From: Azospirillum baldaniorum
GTDB lineage: Bacteria > Pseudomonadota > Alphaproteobacteria > Azospirillales > Azospirillaceae
Direction of reading: 5' to 3'
Assembly (NCBI RefSeq): GCF_003119195.2
Contig: NZ_CP022255.1
Location: 186,001-250,000, forward strand
Length of the DNA stretch: 64,000 nucleotides
Shown: piece by piece, positions 1 through 7,939 of the stretch
Numbering within the stretch: the first letter of the stretch is position 1
Layout: each line of letters starts with the position of its first letter
Position numbers and translations under genes: made by a program
The notes under the pieces: generated by a model
Database searches by the model: none
Told to the model about the DNA's origin: nothing
What the model saw: only the letters and a program-made list of their open reading frames with translations

Positions 1-200
1 AAGTCGTGGTGACCGACGATGGGCCGGGGTTCAGGGAAGGGCCGGGCACGGCGGAGCAGGGTGGATTGGGCATCGCCGGGATGGCGGAGCGGGTGAGGGC
101 GCTGGGCGGCACGCTGCGCATCGGATCGGACGGCGGGCAGGGCACCCGTGTGGCCGCATGCCTTCCCTGTGTCCCGGCCGGGCTGGAAGGCGTGGCATGA
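1..200 (+). CDS. Sensor histidine kinase, C-terminal end only (NarX/UhpB/DegS type)
   Basis: This is the last ~66 codons of a gene that begins outside the window; the open frame runs in from the left edge and stops at 198-200. The residues are the end of a HATPase_c domain: DDGPGF corresponds to the G1 box, and GLGIAGMAERVRALGG is the G2-type segment typical of the HisKA_3 kinases (NarX, UhpB, DegS). In that family the protein autophosphorylates on histidine and passes the phosphate to a LuxR-type regulator. The next gene overlaps it by four bases (ATGA) and encodes exactly such a regulator, so the two form a two-component pair. The signal sensed cannot be inferred because the sensory part is missing. 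Confidence 0.88.
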   Translation, partial: VVVTDDGPGFREGPGTAEQGGLGIAGMAERVRALGGTLRIGSDGGQGTRVAACLPCVPAGLEGVA

Positions 201-844
201 CCTTGACCATCCTCCTGGTGGACGACCATCCGGTGGTGCGCGCCGGTTGCCAGAGCCTGCTCGCCGAAGCCGGGCTCGGCCGTGTCGTCGAGGCCGCTGA
301 CGTGGCGACGGCGCTGGCGCTGTGGCGCTCGCAGCGGCCGGACGTGGTCATCCTCGACCTCAACCTGCCGGGTGGCGCCGGGGGAAGGGATGGCGGCGGG
401 ATGGAGGTGTTGCGGGCGATCCGGGCGGAAAACCCGGCGGTGCCGGTGCTGATCTTCAGCATGCACGAGGATCCCGCCATCGCCGCGCGAGCGCTGAAAG
501 CCGGTGCCAAGGGCTATGTCACCAAGAACGACGCGCCCGAGACGCTGGTGACGGCTGTGCGCTGCGTGCTGGCGGGCCGGGTCCATCTCGACCACGCGCT
601 GGCGCGCGAGCTGGCGCTGATGGCGCTGGCCCCGACCGACGACCCGCTGGCGGTGCTGACCCAGCGCGAGCGGGAAATACTGGCGCTGGTGGGGCGCGGC
701 CTGACCGCGGCGGCCATCGCCGAGGCGCTGGGCATCAGCCAGAAGACCGTCGCCAACGCCTGCACGCAGATCAAGGACAAGCTGGGCGCCGACAGCACGC
801 GCGCGCTGATCCGCATCGCCATCGACCACGGGCTGGCGGCTTGA
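197..844 (+). CDS. Two-component response regulator, NarL/LuxR family
   Basis: A 215-residue regulator with an N-terminal receiver domain (about residues 3-120) and a C-terminal LuxR-type helix-turn-helix (about 145-210). The receiver shows the acidic pair D9-D10, the phosphoacceptor D54 in VVILDLNLP, and the conserved lysine in GYVTKND. The output domain carries LTQREREILALV and a recognition helix in ISQKTVANACTQI. I chose the ATG at 197 because it overlaps the kinase stop codon, giving translational coupling; an upstream in-frame start at 158 lies inside the kinase gene. It probably receives phosphate from the upstream kinase and binds DNA as a dimer. Targets are unknown. Confidence 0.93.
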   Translation: MTLTILLVDDHPVVRAGCQSLLAEAGLGRVVEAADVATALALWRSQRPDVVILDLNLPGGAGGRDGGGMEVLRAIRAENPAVPVLIFSMHEDPAIAARALKAGAKGYVTKNDAPETLVTAVRCVLAGRVHLDHALARELALMALAPTDDPLAVLTQREREILALVGRGLTAAAIAEALGISQKTVANACTQIKDKLGADSTRALIRIAIDHGLAA

Positions 845-865
845 GCGTCCCCGTGGGTGGACCCG

Positions 866-1921
866 TCACGGCGGCGGAGCGTCCTCGCCGCGCTTGCCCT
901 TGCGCGCCCGGCTGGGCATCTCGCCGAACTGGGTCTTGAAATCGCGTGAGAAATGGGCGGCGTCGGCGAAGCCGCAGTCGAAGGCGATCTCGGTGATCGT
1001 GCGGCGCGTGTGCTCCAGAAGCCAGCGGCCGTAATCCAGCCGCAGCCGGCGTTGGAAGGCCGACGGCGAGATGCCAAGCGCGGCCTGAAAGGACCGTTCG
1101 AGTTGCCGGGCGCTGACCCCGACGTAGCGGGCGATGGCCTCGACGGAGGGCGGGGAGTCCAGCCGCTGCTCGATGAAATGCGTCGCCTGACGGACACGGG
1201 CGTCGGTCACGCCGTCGAGGTTCGCGTAGAAATGCGCCTGCGGCAGCGCGCCGGGGCGGATGTCCTGGAGCATCATGTGGCGGACGGCCTGCCGCGCCTT
1301 CTGCCCGCCGCAGTGCCGCCCGACGAGGTAGAGGCCGAGGTCGATGGCCGCCGTCGATCCGGCGCAGGTGATCAGGTCGCCCTCGTCGATGAAGAGATGG
1401 TCCACCGAGGCGTTGGCGGCCGGAAAGCGCTCGCGGAAGGTGTCCAGCACGTTCCAATGGACGCAGACGCGGCGCGTGCCGACGAGGCCGGCGCGCGCGA
1501 TGGCGAAGGTGCCCGTGCAGATGCCGAGAAGCCGCACCCGCTGCGCCGCCACCGCGCGCAGATAGGCGGTCACCGCCCCCGGCACCTCGTTCCGGTAATC
1601 GTTGCCGCCGCACACCGCCACGTAATCGAAGGGCGCCGGGGCGAGCAGATCGCTGTTGGGCGTCACCAACACGCCGCAGCTCGACTGGCGCGGCTGCCCG
1701 CCGACGCTCATCACCGTCCAACTCGCGTCGATCTGCCGGCTGCGCCCTCCGGGGTCGGCGGCGAGCCTGAGCGCGTCGATCAACCCGGAGAAGGCGGTCA
1801 GCGTGAACTGGTCGAGCAGCACGAAGCCGATGCGCAACCGGGGATCGGCGGGGGACGGGGCGTCGCGGTCGGGGACGTCCGGCATGTCGGGTTTGGGCGT
1901 CGGCATGTCGGAAATATTCAA
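866..1921 (-). CDS. GlxA-type transcriptional regulator (DJ-1/PfpI domain + AraC HTH)
   Basis: A 351-residue regulator. Residues ~30-195 form a DJ-1/PfpI-like domain with the nucleophile-elbow sequence LLGICTGTFAIARAG; residues ~230-330 form an AraC-type double helix-turn-helix (YVGVSARQLERSF, then ITEIAFDCGFADAAHFSRDF). Proteins of this architecture (GlxA, GbdR, CdhR, ArgR of Pseudomonas) control use of amino acids, quaternary amines and related nitrogen compounds. It is transcribed divergently from the PotDABC-like importer and proline-racemase-like enzyme (2026-6947), with ~104 bases between the starts, so it is the likely activator of that operon. The inducer cannot be read from the sequence. 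Confidence 0.92.
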   Translation of the reverse strand: MNISDMPTPKPDMPDVPDRDAPSPADPRLRIGFVLLDQFTLTAFSGLIDALRLAADPGGRSRQIDASWTVMSVGGQPRQSSCGVLVTPNSDLLAPAPFDYVAVCGGNDYRNEVPGAVTAYLRAVAAQRVRLLGICTGTFAIARAGLVGTRRVCVHWNVLDTFRERFPAANASVDHLFIDEGDLITCAGSTAAIDLGLYLVGRHCGGQKARQAVRHMMLQDIRPGALPQAHFYANLDGVTDARVRQATHFIEQRLDSPPSVEAIARYVGVSARQLERSFQAALGISPSAFQRRLRLDYGRWLLEHTRRTITEIAFDCGFADAAHFSRDFKTQFGEMPSRARKGKRGEDAPPP

Positions 1922-2025
1922 GGATTCGGCAGCATTCTTCTATCGGAAAATACGTCGGAACAATTAGCTTTCGAACGAACCACGGCTCTGACGCCCGCTG
2001 GACCGACACCACGAAGGAACCGGTC

Positions 2026-3096
2026 ATGACCCATACGCGCGCCGCCACCCGCACCGTCTCACGCTTTGCCGCCCTGACCGCCGTCCTGGCGGCCGGGGTC
2101 TCCCTGTACGCCCTGCCGGCCGCGGCCCAGGGCGAAATCCGCGTCGCCTGGTACGGCGGCAACTGGGGCGAGGCCTTCCGCACCTGCGTCGCGGAGCCCT
2201 TCACCAAGGCGACCGGCGTTCGCGTCGTGCCGGAGATCGGCACCTCGACCGCGACCTTCGCCAAGCTGCAGCAGCAGAAGGACGCGCCGACGCTCGACGT
2301 CGCCTACATGGACGGTGGCATCAGCGAGATGGCGCAGGCGGCGGGCGTGCTGGAGGCCATCGACCCGACGGGCGTGCCGAACCTGGCGAAGGCGTTGCCG
2401 GAGGCGATCTACAAGGCGGACGGGTCGATCTTCGCCGTGGGGTCCGGCTACTACTCGCTCGGCCTGACCTACAACACCAAGGAGATCAAGACCCCGCCGA
2501 CCTCGTGGAACGACCTGTGGAAGCCGGAATTCGCGGACACGGTGACGATCCCGTCGCCGGCCAACTCCTCCGGCGTGCCGTTCGTCATGTTCCTGAACCG
2601 CATGTGGGGCAACCCGCCGGGCGACCTGTCCAAGACCTTCGAAAAGCTTAAGACGCTGAAGACCGCGCTCTACTTCGACAGCTCGGGGGCGGCGAGCAAC
2701 GCCTACCAGAGCGGCGAGGCGATCATCGGCGCGCATTTCAACGTCGGCGCCTGGGATCTGGCCGACAAGGGCCTGCCCATCGGCTTCGCCGTCCCGAAGG
2801 AAGGCGTCTGGGCCACCGACGCCCGCCTGCATCTGGTCAAGAACGCTCCGCACAAGGCCGACGCCCAGCGCTTCATCGACACCGCCCTGACCCCGGAAGC
2901 CTCGGCCTGTCTGGCGGAGAAGCTCTATCTCGGCCCGGCGGTGCAGAACGTGTCGGTGTCGCCGGACGTCGAGCGCAAGCTGCCCTGGGGTGTCGGCGGG
3001 TCGGTCAAGAACCTCCAGCTCTTCAACTGGGCGGACATCAACCGGGACCGCGCGGCGATCACCGACGCCTGGAACCGCGAACTCGCCCGCCAGTGA
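2026..3096 (+). CDS. ABC transporter periplasmic substrate-binding protein, polyamine/PotD type
   Basis: A 356-residue secreted binding protein. It has a basic N-terminus, a hydrophobic core and a likely signal-peptidase site after LPAAAQ near residue 35. The mature part starts IRVAWYGGNWGEAF and contains a typical extracellular solute-binding family 1 region (YNTKEIKTPPTSWNDLW; WATDARLHLVKNAPHKADAQRFID). An AAGGAA ribosome site precedes the ATG. It is the first gene of a five-gene operon with an ATPase, two permeases and a proline-racemase-like enzyme. Family members bind polyamines, but the neighbouring enzyme suggests a hydroxyproline-like or betaine-like ligand here; that ligand is an inference. 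Confidence 0.92.
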   Translation: MTHTRAATRTVSRFAALTAVLAAGVSLYALPAAAQGEIRVAWYGGNWGEAFRTCVAEPFTKATGVRVVPEIGTSTATFAKLQQQKDAPTLDVAYMDGGISEMAQAAGVLEAIDPTGVPNLAKALPEAIYKADGSIFAVGSGYYSLGLTYNTKEIKTPPTSWNDLWKPEFADTVTIPSPANSSGVPFVMFLNRMWGNPPGDLSKTFEKLKTLKTALYFDSSGAASNAYQSGEAIIGAHFNVGAWDLADKGLPIGFAVPKEGVWATDARLHLVKNAPHKADAQRFIDTALTPEASACLAEKLYLGPAVQNVSVSPDVERKLPWGVGGSVKNLQLFNWADINRDRAAITDAWNRELARQ

Positions 3097-3122
3097 ACCG
3101 CAGCCAGCCGGGGAGCCCCTCC

Positions 3123-4220
3123 ATGTCCGCGACGCCCAAGCCCGACGCCCTGCTCTCCATCCGCTCCATCGACAAGTATTTCGGCACATACCATGCGCTG
3201 AGGGACGTGTCGCTGGATGTGGCCCATGGCGAGTTCGTCGCCCTGCTGGGGCCGAGCGGCTGCGGCAAGACGACCCTGCTGCGCTGCATCGCCGGCTTCC
3301 TCTCCCCCGATTCCGGCACCATCCGGATCGGTGGGGAGGACGTGACGCGGCTGCCGCCGCACCGGCGCCCGCTGAACACGGTGTTCCAGCACTACGCCCT
3401 GTTCCCGCATCTGAGCATCCTCGACAACGTGGCCTACGGGCCGCGCCGTCACGGGGTGGCGCGGGGCGAGGCGCTGGAGCGCGCCCGCGAGGCGCTGGAG
3501 CTGGTCGGGCTGGACTCCGCGGCGGGGCGCCACCCGCGGGAGCTGTCGGGCGGTCAGCAGCAGCGCGTCGCCCTGGCGCGGGCCTTCGTCAACCGCCCGA
3601 AGCTCCTCCTGCTCGACGAGCCGCTGAGCGCGCTCGACCTGAAGCTGCGCAAGCGGATGCAGATCGAGCTGAAGCATCTCCAGGAGAAGCTCGGCATCGC
3701 CTTCGTGTTCGTGACCCACGACCAGGAGGAGGCGATGAGCATGGCGAACCGCATCGTCGTCATGAACCGCGGCGTGATCGAGCAGGTGGGTGACGGTCGG
3801 GCCATCTACACCCGCCCGGCCAGCCGCTTCGTCGCCGATTTCATCGGCGAGGCCAACCTGCTGCCGGGAACGGCGGAGGGCGACGCCGGGGTGCGGCTGG
3901 CGGTGGGGTCGGCGCTGCTGCCCCATCTGGGCGCCGACACGCGGCAGCGCTACACCGCGGTGCTGCGGCCCGAGCATGTCGAGTTGCTGAAGGAGCCGGA
4001 GGCGCCGGGTCTGATCACCGACCAGGGCTTCGTTGAGGACGTCATCGACACCGGCGGGCAGACCGTCGTGACGGTGCGCGTCGGCGAGCATCTGCTGGCC
4101 AGCCGCCGGCTGGGCATGGCGGGGGAGGGGCTCAATCCGGGGGCGCCGGTCTTCGTCGGCTTCCGTCCGGGGCACGTCCACATCATCGCCGAGCCGGCCA
4201 CCCACCGGTCCGGACCATGA
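3123..4220 (+). CDS. ABC transporter ATP-binding protein, PotA type
   Basis: A 365-residue ATPase with a Walker A (GPSGCGKTTLL), Q-loop region (VFQHYALFPH), signature (LSGGQQQRVALARA), Walker B (LLLLDEPLSALD), switch histidine (VTHDQEEAM) and a C-terminal TOBE-like regulatory part (about residues 270-360). It energises uptake by the two permeases that follow. I prefer the ATG at 3123, which has GGGGAG just upstream; a GTG at 3093 overlapping the previous stop would add ten residues and is possible. Its stop overlaps the next gene's ATG by four bases. Confidence 0.93.
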   Translation: MSATPKPDALLSIRSIDKYFGTYHALRDVSLDVAHGEFVALLGPSGCGKTTLLRCIAGFLSPDSGTIRIGGEDVTRLPPHRRPLNTVFQHYALFPHLSILDNVAYGPRRHGVARGEALERAREALELVGLDSAAGRHPRELSGGQQQRVALARAFVNRPKLLLLDEPLSALDLKLRKRMQIELKHLQEKLGIAFVFVTHDQEEAMSMANRIVVMNRGVIEQVGDGRAIYTRPASRFVADFIGEANLLPGTAEGDAGVRLAVGSALLPHLGADTRQRYTAVLRPEHVELLKEPEAPGLITDQGFVEDVIDTGGQTVVTVRVGEHLLASRRLGMAGEGLNPGAPVFVGFRPGHVHIIAEPATHRSGP

Positions 4221-5080
4221 GCACGACCATGAGCGCCGCCATGAACCGAGCCTTGCCCCTGCTGGCGGCCCCGGTCGCCTTCTTCGCCGCCTTCTTCGCC
4301 GTTCCGATGATCGTGGTCGTGTCGTCCAGCCTGATGGCCGGCGGCGTGCCGTCCCTCGGCAACTACGCGCGGGTGCTGTTCGACCAGTATCACTGGGACG
4401 TGCTGGCGGCGACCTTCCGCATCGCCGGGCTGACCACGGTGGCCTGCGCGCTGCTCGGCTACCCGCTGGCCTATTATCTGGTGCGGGTGGTCAAGTCGCG
4501 GGCGTTGCGGCGGACCTGCGTCATCCTGCTGGTGCTGCCGCTGTTCACCAGCAACATCGTCCGCTCCTTCGGCTGGATGGTGCTGCTGGGTCGCAACGGC
4601 CTCGTCAACGACGCGCTGGTCGGGGTCGGCATCCTGGACCGCCCGATGCGCTTCCTCGGCACCGAGCTGGGCATCGTGATCGGGCTGGTCTACATCCTGC
4701 TGCCCTTCATCGTGCTGGCCGTCGGCAACGCGCTGGCCGCGGTGGACCCGGCGCTGGAGGATGCCTCCTCCGACCTCGGCGCCACGCCCTTCGACACTTT
4801 CCGGACGGTCACCTTTCCGCTCTGCCTGCCGGGGCTGATGTCGGGGATCGTCATGGTCTTCACTCTGGCGGTCAGCGCCTACGTCACGCCGGCCCTGCTC
4901 AGCGGCGGCAAGATCACGGTCTTCCCCATGCTGATCTTCCAGCAATACAGCACGGTCTTCGACGTGAACTACGGCGGCGCGCTCAGCATGACGCTGCTGG
5001 TCATGACGTTGGTCCTGGTCGGTCTGGCCGGCTGGATCGGCAACGCCGGGGCCAGCGCAACGGGGAGGAAAGCCCAATGA
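4217..5080 (+). CDS. ABC transporter permease, PotB type
   Basis: A 287-residue inner-membrane protein with about six hydrophobic helices and the binding-protein-dependent transport signature (the EAA loop) around ALEDASSDLGATPFDTFRTV. This is the first of two paired permeases in the PotB/PotC arrangement. Its start overlaps the stop of the ATPase gene (ATGA) and its own stop overlaps the next start (ATGA), so it is translationally coupled on both sides. Confidence 0.93.
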   Translation: MSTTMSAAMNRALPLLAAPVAFFAAFFAVPMIVVVSSSLMAGGVPSLGNYARVLFDQYHWDVLAATFRIAGLTTVACALLGYPLAYYLVRVVKSRALRRTCVILLVLPLFTSNIVRSFGWMVLLGRNGLVNDALVGVGILDRPMRFLGTELGIVIGLVYILLPFIVLAVGNALAAVDPALEDASSDLGATPFDTFRTVTFPLCLPGLMSGIVMVFTLAVSAYVTPALLSGGKITVFPMLIFQQYSTVFDVNYGGALSMTLLVMTLVLVGLAGWIGNAGASATGRKAQ

Positions 5081-5865
5081 TCGCCCGGCTTCTTCTGCGG
5101 GTGGTGTCCTGGTCGGTCATGGGCTACCTGATCCTGCCGCTCCTGGTCATCGTCGGGTCCTCCTTCACCGCCACCAGCTACCTCGCCTTCCCGCCGCAGG
5201 GGCTGACGCTCGACTGGTACGGGCGGATGCTCGGCGACACCTCCTATCTGGCGGCCTTCGGCACCAGCACCCTGCTGGCCCTGGTCGCCACGGCGGCGGC
5301 CCTGCTGCTCGGCGTTCCGGCGGCGCTGGCCATCGCCCGCTGCGAGTTCCCGGGCAAGAGGTTCCTGCTGTCGCTGCTGATGTCGCCGCTGGTCCTGCCG
5401 CACGTCGTGCTGGGCGCCGCCCTGCTGCAATACTGCGCGGCGCTGGGTCTGATGCGCAGCTTCACGGCGCTGCTGGTCGGGCACATCGTCATCATCATGC
5501 CCTTCGTCCTGCGCTCCGTCCTGCCGCAGCTGACGCCGGAGCAGCGGGCGCTGGAGGAGGCCTCCGCCGACCTGGGCGCCCGTCCGATGGAGACCTTCTT
5601 CCTCGTCACGCTGCCGCAGATCCGCAGCGGCTTGGCGAGCGGCGCGATCTTCGCCTTCATCTCCTCCTGGATCAACGTCGAGCTGAGCATCTTCAACACC
5701 ACGGCGGAGATGACGACCATCCCGGTCAAGCTCTTCAACTACGTCCAGTACACGATCGACCCGGTCATCGCCGCGGTGTCCTCCATCACCATCGGCGTGG
5801 CGGCCCTGGCGATCATCATCCTCGACCTCACCGTCGGGCTGCACCTTCTGTCGGACCGGCGCTGA
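5077..5865 (+). CDS. ABC transporter permease, PotC type
   Basis: A 262-residue inner-membrane permease with about six hydrophobic helices and an EAA-type loop (ALEEASADLGARPMETFFLV) that contacts the ATPase. It pairs with the upstream PotB-like permease to form the channel. The four-base overlap with the upstream gene and the operon order (binding protein, ATPase, permease, permease) are standard for this family. The substrate is set by the binding protein and is not certain. Confidence 0.93.
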   Translation: MIARLLLRVVSWSVMGYLILPLLVIVGSSFTATSYLAFPPQGLTLDWYGRMLGDTSYLAAFGTSTLLALVATAAALLLGVPAALAIARCEFPGKRFLLSLLMSPLVLPHVVLGAALLQYCAALGLMRSFTALLVGHIVIIMPFVLRSVLPQLTPEQRALEEASADLGARPMETFFLVTLPQIRSGLASGAIFAFISSWINVELSIFNTTAEMTTIPVKLFNYVQYTIDPVIAAVSSITIGVAALAIIILDLTVGLHLLSDRR

Positions 5866-5933
5866 CCGGTCCCGACACCCCCCGCTTCATCCCCCGATCC
5901 AACACTGAATCCGATCCACGAAAGGGTCCTTCC

Positions 5934-6947
5934 ATGCGCATGCAAGACGCATTCGATGTCCTGTACACCCACACCGAGGGCGAGCCGCTCTGCATCATCC
6001 ACAGCGGCATCCCCTATCCGGCCGGTTCCAGCATCCTGGAGAAGCGCCAGTTCCTGGAAACGCATTACGACTGGCTGCGCGAAGCCCTGATGCGCGAGCC
6101 GCGCGGCCACAAGGACATGTTCGGCGTCTTCCTGACCCCGCCGTCCGGCCCGGACTATGACGCCGGCCTGATCTACATCGACGGCACCCAGTATTCGCAC
6201 ATGTGCGGCCACGGCACGATCGCCGTCGCCATGGCGATGGTTGCCAACGGCCTCGTCCGCCGCGGCGAGAACGGCCGCACCATCATCCGCTTCGAGACCA
6301 CCGCCGGCCTCGTCGTCGCCGAGGTGGCCCATGAGGGCGACCGGGTGCTGTGGACCAAGTTCGAGAACGTCCCGGCCTACGTCGCCGCGCAGGACGTCGA
6401 GTTCGAGCTGCCGGAGATCGGCCCGCTGAAGGCCGACATCGTGTGGGGCGGCAACTACTTCGGCATCATCGACCTGACCGGCACGTCGCTGCGCATCGGG
6501 CCGGAGAACGGCACCGCCCTGTCGCATTACGGCATTCTGGCGCGCGAGCAGCTCCGCCAGAAGGTGGCGATCCAGCACCCGGCGTCGGCGCACATCAACA
6601 ACTTCAACTTCGTGACCTTCTGGCACGAGCCGACCATCGAGGGCGCCTTCTACAAGAACGTCCACGTCTTCAGCGCCGGCCAGCTCGACCGCTCGCCGGG
6701 CGGCACCGGCACCAGCGCCATGATGGCGATGTTCGAGGCGCGCGGGAAGATGGCGATCGGCGACACCATTCGTTCCGAGGGCCTGCTCGGCACCGGTACC
6801 TTCGAGGGCAGCCTGCTCGGCGAGACCCGCCTGAACGGCGTGCGCGCCGTGCGCCCGACCGTCAAGGGCACGGCCAGCATCCTCGGCACCGCCCGCTGGG
6901 TCATCGACCGCAACGATCCGGTCGGCGCCGGCTTCCTGGTCGCCTGA
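5934..6947 (+). CDS. Proline racemase superfamily enzyme with Cys/Gly active site (hydroxyproline epimerase/dehydratase-like)
   Basis: A 337-residue protein of the proline racemase / 4-hydroxyproline epimerase / trans-3-hydroxyproline dehydratase superfamily. The first catalytic position is intact: C91 in HMCGHGT. The second canonical motif, normally SPCGTGTSA, reads SPGGTGTSA, so the general acid/base cysteine is replaced by G256 (codon GGC, one base from TGC). In this superfamily Cys/Cys enzymes racemise or epimerise, and Cys/Thr enzymes dehydrate trans-3-hydroxyproline; Cys/Gly is not a pair I know to be characterised. A one-base proton-abstraction chemistry such as dehydration or elimination is therefore more likely than racemisation. 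It is last in the operon with the importer and probably acts on the imported amino acid. A hairpin terminator follows. Confidence 0.85.
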   Translation: MRMQDAFDVLYTHTEGEPLCIIHSGIPYPAGSSILEKRQFLETHYDWLREALMREPRGHKDMFGVFLTPPSGPDYDAGLIYIDGTQYSHMCGHGTIAVAMAMVANGLVRRGENGRTIIRFETTAGLVVAEVAHEGDRVLWTKFENVPAYVAAQDVEFELPEIGPLKADIVWGGNYFGIIDLTGTSLRIGPENGTALSHYGILAREQLRQKVAIQHPASAHINNFNFVTFWHEPTIEGAFYKNVHVFSAGQLDRSPGGTGTSAMMAMFEARGKMAIGDTIRSEGLLGTGTFEGSLLGETRLNGVRAVRPTVKGTASILGTARWVIDRNDPVGAGFLVA

Positions 6948-6977
6948 CCGGCTCTTAGCAGCAGCGTCCTAGACTTC

Positions 6978-7010
6978 GTCCCGGCGTCCTCTCAGGGCGC
7001 CGGGACCTTT
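6978..7010 (+). terminator. Hairpin terminator after the transporter/racemase-like operon
   Basis: GTCCCGGCG (6978-6986) pairs perfectly with CGCCGGGAC (6998-7006) around an 11-base loop and is followed by CTTTGTG. The T tract is short, so termination may be imperfect. It lies between the enzyme gene and the convergent GntR gene. Confidence 0.6.
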
Positions 7011-7059
7011 GTGCTGCGCCGATCAGGGCGGTCCACCTGCCCGTATCGGCGCGCCGTCT

Positions 7060-7069
7060 TTGTATACAA
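7060..7069. promoter_or_regulatory. Perfect palindrome TTGTATACAA, candidate GntR operator (3' copy)
   Basis: This ten-base perfect palindrome is identical to the copy at 7829-7838, so two copies bracket the GntR gene. It sits six bases beyond the GntR stop codon. FadR-subfamily (FCD) regulators commonly bind short AT-rich palindromes with a TNGTATACNA-like core. A downstream copy could allow looping or a roadblock on the repressor's own gene; that role is an inference. Confidence 0.6.
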
Positions 7070-7075
7070 TGAAGC

Positions 7076-7777
7076 TCACTCGGTTTTTGGGACCGTGAAG
7101 ACGGCCCGCCCGGCGCGCACATGCGCGCGCATCACCGACGACGCCCATTCCCCATCACCGGCGGTCAGGGCTTCGACGATCTCGCGGTGGTGGTTCATGC
7201 TGCGGGCGAGGTCGCGCCGGCTGTAGCGGGCGAAGGTCCGCAGAACCAGCGGCATCTCCACCACCTGCCGGATCATCTGGCCCAGCCGTCGATCCCCGGC
7301 GATGTCGATCAGCAGGCTGTGAAAGCGGTCGTTCAGCGGCGTGATGCGCGAGAAATCCACCGCGTCGCCGTCCCCCACCACCGCCTCCATCGCGTCGCAC
7401 AGCGCCCCCAGCTCCGCCAGATGCTGCGGCTTCGCGCGGCTGGCGGCGAGGCCAGCCACTTGGCTTTCCAAAGTCGCGCGCAGTCCAAAAATCTCATCGA
7501 GGTCCTGGATCGTCCAGGCGTTCACCTTGGCGCCGAGGTTGGGGACGAGTTGCAGCAGCCCGTCGGCGGACAGCCGGCGCAGCGCCTCGCGCACCGGGGT
7601 GCGGCTGACTCCGGTCAGCTCGGCCAGTTCCTGTTCGCGCAGATGGGCACCCGGCGGCCAGCGGCTGGCCAGGATGCCTTCCCGGATGAAGCGATAGGCG
7701 CGGTCGGCGGCGCGGTTGGAGCCGCCGCTAAAGCCGTTGTCCCATTGGGGTGCCAGAGCCCCGGCGCTGTCCGACAT
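7076..7777 (-). CDS. GntR-family transcriptional regulator, FadR/FCD subfamily
   Basis: A 233-residue regulator with an N-terminal winged helix (about residues 20-85; ELTGVSRTPVREALRRLSADGLL) and a C-terminal all-helical FCD ligand domain (about 100-225). The start at 7777 is preceded by a strong GGGAGG; the frame stays open upstream to 7861 but that stretch overlaps the candidate operator. FCD regulators usually repress until a carboxylate inducer binds. It is divergent from the seven-gene hydratase/lyase/transporter operon and is the obvious repressor of it. Identical TTGTATACAA palindromes lie on both sides of the gene. Confidence 0.93.
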   Translation of the reverse strand: MSDSAGALAPQWDNGFSGGSNRAADRAYRFIREGILASRWPPGAHLREQELAELTGVSRTPVREALRRLSADGLLQLVPNLGAKVNAWTIQDLDEIFGLRATLESQVAGLAASRAKPQHLAELGALCDAMEAVVGDGDAVDFSRITPLNDRFHSLLIDIAGDRRLGQMIRQVVEMPLVLRTFARYSRRDLARSMNHHREIVEALTAGDGEWASSVMRAHVRAGRAVFTVPKTE

Positions 7778-7828
7778 GCTGACCTCCCTTGCCCTTCTGT
7801 CCGGCAATCCGATTTTTTTCGGGTTGCG

Positions 7829-7838
7829 TTGTATACAA
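7829..7838. promoter_or_regulatory. Perfect palindrome TTGTATACAA, candidate GntR operator (intergenic copy)
   Basis: The second copy of the ten-base palindrome lies in the 162-base divergent region between the GntR start (7777) and the lyase start (7940). Its position would let one dimer control both directions. Assignment to the adjacent GntR protein rests on position, symmetry and the duplicate at 7060-7069. Confidence 0.7.
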
Positions 7839-7939
7839 TGGCGCACTATGTTCGTGGGCACAACAAATTAAACGCCCGGTTCCGGTGCGCTCTAGCGGAA
7901 GCCAACAGCGGAAGCGGCGACAAGGGAGGGATACAACCG

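Noticed and set aside
771-2264. Long reverse-strand open frame overlapping the GlxA-type regulator
   Set aside because: It is a third-position-GC shadow of the real gene in another frame; it lacks domains and a ribosome site. Many other long frames in this window are the same kind of shadow.
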